Below the pieces are notes generated by a model. It did no database searches. It saw only the letters and a program-made list of their open reading frames with translations, and was not told where the DNA came from. From Actinoplanes teichomyceticus ATCC 31121 (GTDB lineage Bacteria > Actinomycetota > Actinomycetes > Mycobacteriales > Micromonosporaceae), in assembly GCF_003711105.1 (NCBI RefSeq), contig NZ_CP023865.1, positions 7,299,001-7,363,000 on the forward strand: DNA of 64,000 bases, given 5' to 3'. Numbering within the stretch: position 1 is the stretch's first letter; every line of letters begins with the position of its first letter. The position numbers were made by a program, and so were the translations under genes. Positions 59,004 through 64,000 of this stretch are shown here, one piece after another.

Positions 59004-60572
59004 ATGACCGCCACCCCCACCCCCGCCGAGACCGCCGAGGCCGGCGGCCGGATGAACCATCGCGAGGTCGTCCAGGCCCTGTCCGGCCTGATGCTGGGCA
59101 TGTTCGTCAGCGTCCTGGCCTCCACCGTGGTCGCCAACGCGCTGCCGACGATCATCGCCGAGCTGGGCGGCAGCCAGTCCGTCTACACCTGGATCGTCAC
59201 CACCGAGCTGCTGGCGATGACCGCCACCGTCCCGCTCTGGGGCAAGATGGCCGACCTGTACAGCAAGAAGCTGCTGATCCAGCTCTCGCTCGCGCTGTTC
59301 GTGCTCGGCTCACTGATCGCCGGGCTCGCCCCGAACGTGGAGATCCTGCTGGTCAGCCGGATCGCCCAGGGCGTCGGCGCGGGCGGCATGTCGGCCCTCG
59401 CGATGATCGTGATGGCCGCCATGATCCCGCCGCGGGAACTGGGCCGGTACTCCGGCATGTTCGGCGCGGTCTTCGGGGTCGCCACCATCGCCGGCCCGCT
59501 GATCGGCGGCGTCCTGGTGGACACCTCGTGGCTGGGCTGGCGCTGGTGCTTCCTGATCGGCGTGCCGTTCTCGCTCGCCGCGATCGCGCTGCTGCAGAGG
59601 ACCCTGCACCTGCCGGTGACCCGGCGCGAGGTACGGATCGACTGGCTGGGCGCGCTGCTGATCACCGCGGGGGTGAGCACCCTGCTGATCTGGTCCACGC
59701 TCGCCGGGCAGCACTTCGCCTGGGCGTCCGCGCAGACCGCGGGTTTCGTGGCCGGCGGCGTGCTGCTGCTGGCCCTCGCCGTCTGGGTGGAGTCACGGGC
59801 GGCCGAGCCGATCGTCCCGCTGGGGATCTTCCGGCACCGCACGGTCACCCTGTCGATCATCGCGAGCGTGCTGGTCGGCGTGGCGATGTTCGGCGGGACG
59901 GTGTTCCTGTCGCAGTACTTCCAGATCTCGCTGGGCAAGTCGCCGACGGTGGCCGGTCTGATGAGCCTGCCGATGATCCTCGGCCTGCTGGTCTCCTCCA
60001 CGGTCGCCGGCCAGCTGATCACCAAGTACGGCCGGTGGAAGATGTACCTGGTGGCCGGCGCGGTGGTGATGACCGGCGGGATGCTGCTGCTGAGCACGAT
60101 CGGCGCGGACACCTCGGTGCCGCTGATCTCGGTCTACATGGCCGTGCTGGGCGTCGGCGTCGGCATGCTGATGCAGAACCTGGTGCTGGCCGCGCAGAAC
60201 GACGTGCCGGCCGCCGAGCTCGGCGCCACCACGTCGGCGCTCACCTTCTTCCGCAGCATGGGCGGCTCGATCGGGGTCAGCGCGCTGGGCGCGGTGCTGG
60301 CCGACCGGGTCACCTCGCTGTTCACCGAGAGGTTCGGCGCCGCCGCCTCCGGCGGCACGGCACAGGTGCCGGACCCGGGCAGCCTGCCGCCCGAGGCCCT
60401 CGCCGTGATCCGCGACATCTACGGTACGGCCACCGCCCACCTGTTCCTGATCGGCGCCCCGATCGCCTTCCTGGCGGTTGTCGCGGTGCTGTTCATCAAG
60501 GAGAAGCCGCTCTCCACGCTCTCCGGTGACGAGCGCGCCGCGCGCGAGCAGGCGGCCACCGCGCCGCACTGA
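59004..60572 (+). CDS. MFS drug efflux transporter (DHA2, EmrB/QacA type)
   Basis: This 522-residue proton antiporter has about 14 hydrophobic segments. The loop motif GKMADLYSKKLL lies after TM2 and the antiporter motif region ATIAGPLIGGVLVD at TM5. GAGGAA lies before the ATG. It is transcribed with the TetR gene and ends in a strong hairpin. The substrate is unknown; hydrophobic drugs or a self-made metabolite are typical. Confidence 0.93.
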   Translation: MTATPTPAETAEAGGRMNHREVVQALSGLMLGMFVSVLASTVVANALPTIIAELGGSQSVYTWIVTTELLAMTATVPLWGKMADLYSKKLLIQLSLALFVLGSLIAGLAPNVEILLVSRIAQGVGAGGMSALAMIVMAAMIPPRELGRYSGMFGAVFGVATIAGPLIGGVLVDTSWLGWRWCFLIGVPFSLAAIALLQRTLHLPVTRREVRIDWLGALLITAGVSTLLIWSTLAGQHFAWASAQTAGFVAGGVLLLALAVWVESRAAEPIVPLGIFRHRTVTLSIIASVLVGVAMFGGTVFLSQYFQISLGKSPTVAGLMSLPMILGLLVSSTVAGQLITKYGRWKMYLVAGAVVMTGGMLLLSTIGADTSVPLISVYMAVLGVGVGMLMQNLVLAAQNDVPAAELGATTSALTFFRSMGGSIGVSALGAVLADRVTSLFTERFGAAASGGTAQVPDPGSLPPEALAVIRDIYGTATAHLFLIGAPIAFLAVVAVLFIKEKPLSTLSGDERAAREQAATAPH

Positions 60573-60581
60573 CCGGCCGCC

Positions 60582-60614
60582 GGCTGGTGCCCCGGTACGC
60601 CGGGCGCACCAGCC
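60582..60614 (+). terminator. terminator of the TetR-MFS unit
   Basis: GGCTGGTGC (60582-60590) pairs with GCACCAGCC (60606-60614). An inner CCCGG/CCGGG stem and TACG loop follow, with one bulged base. There is no T tract. Confidence 0.7.
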
Positions 60615-60665
60615 CGGGTCGGACGCCCGTGGCGTGCTGACGGCCGCCACGCCGGCGCCGGCGGG

Positions 60666-61022
60666 TCAGGAGGGGCGCAGGCCGACCGACGAGCGCGGCG
60701 ACGGCGGCTCGGCGCAGCCCAGCAGGCCGACCAGCCCGGAGACCCACAGCTGCCGGTAGACCGTGGCGCTGGGGTGACTGACCACCAGCTTGATCCCGCT
60801 GGCGGCGGCGGTGTGGAAACACGCCACGAGAATGCCGATCCCGATGCTGTCGATCAGCATGACGCGCTGCAGGTCCAGGCAGATCCTGCTGGGCGTCATG
60901 GTGGTCAGGACGTCGTTGACGGCGTCCCGCATGACGTGCGCGTTGTCCAGGTCGATCTCGCCGCTCGGGGTGATCTCGACGGTGCCGTCGGCCAGCTGGC
61001 GGGTCGTGATCGGCAGATACAC
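60666..61022 (-). CDS. STAS-domain anti-sigma factor antagonist
   Basis: The 118-residue protein is a single STAS domain: TPSGEIDLDNAHVMRDAVNDVL, then the switch loop LIDSIGIGILVACF. The Ser of DSIG is the residue phosphorylated in SpoIIAA/RsbV-type proteins. The GTG start at 61022 is preferred over longer forms because GGAAGAGG lies 6 nt upstream. No anti-sigma kinase or sigma factor is adjacent, so the partner is elsewhere. Confidence 0.9.
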   Translation of the reverse strand: MYLPITTRQLADGTVEITPSGEIDLDNAHVMRDAVNDVLTTMTPSRICLDLQRVMLIDSIGIGILVACFHTAAASGIKLVVSHPSATVYRQLWVSGLVGLLGCAEPPSPRSSVGLRPS

Positions 61023-61310
61023 AGCTGCCCTCTTCCTGGCATCGGGACATCCGACGCCGACTTTCCGCGGGACACGGTGCGCCGGCCGGAAACTCAAGGT
61101 CGTTCGCACGCGGCGTTCGCTGGGATACGCCACACCGAACCCGCGTTCCTACAACAATCCGCTGGTCTGCAAGTTACGCCACGTAGGCGCGGAACGCCAG
61201 AGTAGTTCATATGGCCGGAATGTGCTGGAACGGTCAGTGCGTGGCGACCACGTTGACTCTCCACGGAACCTGACCGAATACTCACCGTATGCGATGGAGC
61301 ACCGGACGGT
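61023..61310. promoter_or_regulatory. divergent control region of STAS and AraC genes
   Basis: The region holds no gene. TTGACT (61253-61258) and GAATAC (61276-61281), with a 17-nt spacer, form a plausible sigma-70-type promoter for the AraC gene. The middle is comparatively A/T-rich. Confidence 0.4.
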
Positions 61311-62306
61311 ATGCCTGACGCCGCCCCGGCCGCCGGGTCCGCACCGGCGCCGGGCACCGTCTACTTCGACAGCGTCGGCGTTCACCAGGCTCGTGACGTT
61401 CTGAATCGGTTCTTCCACCCGGTGTCGGTCGGCGGGCCCGAGTGCGGCGAGGCGCGGATGGCCGTGGAGGTGATCCAACTCGGACCACTCACGGTCGGTC
61501 ACCTCACGTTTGGCGGCCGGGTCACGCTGGCCGCCCCGCGCGCCGACGCTTACCACCTGACACTGCCCACCGCGGGCCGGGTGCTGGCCCGCCGCAACGG
61601 CCGCGAGGTCACCGCCGGGCCGTCCACCGCGCTCACCTTCCGCCCCGGCGATCCGGTCCACCTGCGCCCGCAGGCGCCGTCCGCGGAGATCGACGTGCGC
61701 ATCGAGCGGTGGGCGCTGGAGAACGAGCTCGCCGCCCTGCTCGGTCACCCGGTCGAGGGAACGATCGACCTGCCGCCCGTCGTCGACCTCAGCGGCGGGC
61801 CGGCGCACAGCTGGAGCCGGCTCATCCGGCTGCTGCACGACGAGCTGGAGCACGAGACCAGCCTGATCCACCAGCCGATGATCGCCGAACACCTGTGCAG
61901 CAGCGTGCTGAGCGGGTTGCTGCTGAGCGTCCCGCACCGCTACCACGACGAGCTGGTCACCCCGGCCGCCGCCGGCCCGCCCCGGGCGATCCGCCGGGTG
62001 CTGGACGCGATCCACGCGGAGCCGGACCGGCCGTTCACGGTCGCCGGCCTGGCCCGGGTCGCCGGGATGAGCGTGCGCTCGCTGCAGGAGGGTTTCCGGC
62101 GGCACCTCGGCTGCACGCCGATGGCGTTCCTGCAGCAGACCCGGCTCGACCGGGCGCACGAGACGCTGCGCCACGCCGATCCGGCGGTGGTCACCGTGGC
62201 GGCGGTGGCGCACCGCTGGGGATTCGCCCATCTGGGCCGGTTCGCGTCGGCCTACCGGGCGCGTTTCGGCGTCTCGCCGTCCGAGACGCTGCGCCGGGCG
62301 GCGTGA
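61311..62306 (+). CDS. AraC family regulator
   Basis: The 331-residue protein has an N-terminal AraC_binding_2-like cupin (about 20-200) and a C-terminal double HTH (AGLARVAGMSVRSLQEGFRRHLG and VAAVAHRWGFAHLGRFASAYRARFG), ending GVSPSETLRRAA. It is an orphan regulator with no obvious target beside it, unless it controls the divergent STAS gene. It ends 3 nt from the convergent gene. Confidence 0.92.
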   Translation: MPDAAPAAGSAPAPGTVYFDSVGVHQARDVLNRFFHPVSVGGPECGEARMAVEVIQLGPLTVGHLTFGGRVTLAAPRADAYHLTLPTAGRVLARRNGREVTAGPSTALTFRPGDPVHLRPQAPSAEIDVRIERWALENELAALLGHPVEGTIDLPPVVDLSGGPAHSWSRLIRLLHDELEHETSLIHQPMIAEHLCSSVLSGLLLSVPHRYHDELVTPAAAGPPRAIRRVLDAIHAEPDRPFTVAGLARVAGMSVRSLQEGFRRHLGCTPMAFLQQTRLDRAHETLRHADPAVVTVAAVAHRWGFAHLGRFASAYRARFGVSPSETLRRAA

Positions 62307-62309
62307 ATC

Positions 62310-62660
62310 TCACTCCCCCGGATCACACCGGCGCGGCTGCGGTATCTCGTTGATCCGGCGGGTGCCCGGTCGGTGCCCGCGGGCCGCGCCGAGCAGGTGA
62401 CCGCGCGGCGGCACCCACTGGCGCCACTCGGCCAGCGCGGGCGGCACCGGCGCCGCGTCGCCGTCACCGGCGCCGCGCCGCCGCCGCAGGTAGTCGTGCA
62501 CCCGGGCGGCCGAGGCGGCGCCGTCCGCGGCCAGCCGCCGCATGATCCGCAGGGTCTCCTCGTCCGGCTCGGCGCGGTCCCGGCCGAGCAGGGCGGCCAG
62601 GCCGGCCAGCACCCGCACCAGCTCACCCGCGTCCCGCTCGGCGTCCCAGAGGCCGGTCAC
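62310..62660 (-). CDS. hypothetical protein
   Basis: The 116-residue frame has host-like third positions throughout, which supports it over the opposite-strand alternatives. It contains a helix with AGELVRVLAGLAALLGRD and an Arg-rich segment (YLRRRRGAGDG). It ends with a Pro/Arg tail. No family is recognised. GTG 62660 is the assumed start, with a weak GAAGCGGG upstream. Confidence 0.55.
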   Translation of the reverse strand: MTGLWDAERDAGELVRVLAGLAALLGRDRAEPDEETLRIMRRLAADGAASAARVHDYLRRRRGAGDGDAAPVPPALAEWRQWVPPRGHLLGAARGHRPGTRRINEIPQPRRCDPGE

Positions 62661-63024
62661 GCCGGACCCGCTTCCGGGATGCCGGCGCACGCCGCGGCTG
62701 CGTCGGCGCGGGCCGGCACGGCAGGGGACCACCCGGTCCCCCGGCAGGGCGTTCGCTTCGCTGCGGTGCGGTCGGTCATGCAGATCTGTCCCCTCACCTC
62801 ACGCACATCGGCGGCGACCGGCGGGCCCGCGGCGCCTGGAGGACGGTTCGTCCCGGGTGTGCGTGACAGGCGAAAATGTATTCGGCCCGCTACTTTGCGT
62901 CCATCCGTAACGCGCAGGTTCTGTCCAGTTCGCGCTCAGTTCGGCCCCCCTTGCCGCTACCCGGCGTACAGAATAGGAAACCGGGCACCGCAACAGCCTG
63001 GCCGAACGCATGGAGGAGGCCACC
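62661..63024. other. intergenic region without recognised gene
   Basis: I see no supported gene in these 364 nt. The stretch near 62871-62900 is comparatively A/T-rich. TTGCCG (62951-62956) and TAGGAA (62974-62979), 17 nt apart, could be a promoter for the small gene at 63025. Confidence 0.35.
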
Positions 63025-63213
63025 ATGAGCAGCACCTCGCCGGAGCAGGCGGCGGCCACGCCGCCGGTCTGGCGCACCGGCGCCGAGCAACCGTGGGATC
63101 CCGAGGACCTGGCGATGGCCCAGGGTCGGGACCCGACACCGGAGAACATCGCCCGGGCTCGCGCCGAACTGGAACGGGACGGCGCCGCCGCGATCGAGCG
63201 GACCGTCCCGTAA
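63025..63213 (+). CDS. small hypothetical protein
   Basis: This 62-residue acidic protein contains WRTGAEQPWDPEDLAMAQGRD and a helix PENIARARAELERDG. ATG 63025 has a strong GGAGGAGG upstream, and codon usage is host-like, so it is probably real. It has no membrane segment or Cys. The family is not recognised. It ends just before a very strong convergent terminator. Confidence 0.7.
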   Translation: MSSTSPEQAAATPPVWRTGAEQPWDPEDLAMAQGRDPTPENIARARAELERDGAAAIERTVP

Positions 63214-63215
63214 CG

Positions 63216-63276
63216 CCCACGGGCCGCCGCCCGTGGGTCCCGCGGCGACGCCCGGGGACCCACGGGCGGCGGCCCG
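63216..63276. terminator. 22-bp bidirectional terminator with alternative hairpin
   Basis: 63220-63241 pairs perfectly with 63255-63276 (22 bp, 13-nt loop) between two convergent genes. Its left arm can instead fold on itself: CCCACGGGC (63216-63224) pairs with GCCCGTGGG (63229-63237). The two structures exclude each other. Confidence 0.8.
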
Positions 63277-63277
63277 G

Positions 63278-64000
63278 TCAGCCCAGCCGGACCGTGCGTC
63301 CCTCGCGGACCGCCTCCGCGGCGGCCGCCAGCACCTCGGTCACCTGCTGGCCGAACCGGACGTCGCAGGCCGGCCGCGGGCCACCGGCGGCGGCCGACAG
63401 CAGCTCGTCGAGCGCCCGGCCGAACAGGTCGACCGCGGAGAACGGCACCGTCGGCACGGTGCGCACCCCGGCCGCCCCGGCGAATTCCGCCTCGGCCCGG
63501 ACCGCCGCCTCCGGCGCGTCCACCGACAGGGTGAGCCGGCTGATCGCCCCACTCGCGTGCCGCAGCACCAGCGAGGTCAGATCGCGCCCGCCGGTCAGGC
63601 CGGTCACCTCGGTCACCGGGCCGAGCACCGGCAGCACCAGGGACAACGCGTGCGGGCCGACGTCCCAGAGGCCGCCGCGCTCCCGGCGCCACGGTGAGGC
63701 GCCGAACGGGTTGTCCGGCGTGAAGATCGAGCCGAGGTGGTCGACCCGCGCCTCGGTCCAGCCGCCGGTCGCCACGGCGTCCGCGAGGAACCGCTCGGTC
63801 TCCGGCACGAACCGCCGGGTGAAGAAGACCACCGAAGCCACGTCCCGGTCGGCGACGGCCGAGGCGAGTTCCGCAGCCTCCGAGGCACGCAGCGAGACCG
63901 GCTTGTCCAGCACCAGGTGCCGTCCGGCCCGCGCCGCGCGGATCGCGATCGGCGCCTGCACGTCCGGCGGCAACGCGATCGCAACCGCGTCCACGTCGGC
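63278..64000 (-). CDS. Gfo/Idh/MocA family oxidoreductase (5' end outside window)
   Basis: The frame runs off the right edge, so the Rossmann N-terminus is missing. The visible 240 residues begin at the VDAVAIALPP strand, then the family's DKPVSL (equivalent of the EKP motif, Lys for catalysis), and continue into the C-terminal beta-sheet domain with GGLWDVGPHALSLVLPVLG. NAD(P)-dependent sugar or inositol oxidation is typical. The substrate is unknown. Confidence 0.88.
   Translation of the reverse strand, partial: ADVDAVAIALPPDVQAPIAIRAARAGRHLVLDKPVSLRASEAAELASAVADRDVASVVFFTRRFVPETERFLADAVATGGWTEARVDHLGSIFTPDNPFGASPWRRERGGLWDVGPHALSLVLPVLGPVTEVTGLTGGRDLTSLVLRHASGAISRLTLSVDAPEAAVRAEAEFAGAAGVRTVPTVPFSAVDLFGRALDELLSAAAGGPRPACDVRFGQQVTEVLAAAAEAVREGRTVRLG

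Overview
This is a very G+C-rich chromosomal segment from an actinomycete, most likely Micromonosporaceae (Actinoplanes-like). The phylum call rests on third codon positions that are almost all G or C, on many GTG and TTG starts, on leaderless -10 boxes, and on gene order. The genus is inference. Read from right to left, the minus-strand backbone is argS-lysA-hom-thrC-thrB-rho-rpmE-prfA-prmC-sua5-(glyA)-atpI-atpBEFHAGDC-DUF2550-murA, with pduO facing murA. This is the housekeeping block known from Mycobacterium tuberculosis (Rv1292 to Rv1315). What is distinctive is the accessory material set into it. Layout: 1-4139 holds a truncated membrane protein, a large FtsK/SpoIIIE-type ATPase and a coiled-coil membrane protein. 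4342-8648 holds a 3-hydroxyacyl-CoA dehydrogenase, a small membrane protein, a four-copy 25-nt repeat, murA (with the Cys-to-Asp change of fosfomycin-insensitive enzymes), pduO and a PhzF-family gene. 8739-18388 is the F1Fo ATP synthase locus. An LCP-family gene and a strong palindromic terminator separate atpD from atpC there. 18414-28685 carries glyA, an NAD(P)-binding/DUF2867 protein, two Sua5/YrdC paralogs around a low-molecular-weight tyrosine phosphatase, prmC, a TPR/GGDEF protein, a PQQ-like propeller protein, prfA and rpmE. 28882-31464 is the most striking region: a tightly coupled three-gene RNA-repair cassette (T4 Rnl1-like ligase, T4 Pnkp-like kinase/phosphatase, second RNA ligase). 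It lies tail to tail with a bacterial nitric oxide synthase gene. Together these sit between rpmE and rho. 32768-47168 continues with rho, which carries an 11-copy six-residue repeat, then thrB, an MFS exporter, an RND pump with a MarR regulator, thrC, a VOC protein, hom, lysA and argS. The pump genes split the threonine genes. 47256-64000 carries a DUF3105/DUF305 pair, tRNA-Arg(CCG), lepB, a valyl-tRNA synthetase without a C-terminal coiled coil, an exported flavoprotein, a Ser/Thr kinase, a CocE-type hydrolase, a TetR/MFS efflux unit with a visible operator, a STAS protein, an AraC regulator, two small hypothetical genes, and a Gfo/Idh/MocA oxidoreductase cut by the window end. The backbone makes energy (ATP synthase), lysine and threonine precursors, and translation and termination factors. 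The insertions add RNA repair, NO synthesis, efflux and signalling. At least ten genes start with no room for a ribosome binding site behind a TANNNT box 6 or 7 nt upstream, so leaderless transcription is a general theme. No insertion sequence, prophage, CRISPR array or biosynthetic gene cluster was seen.
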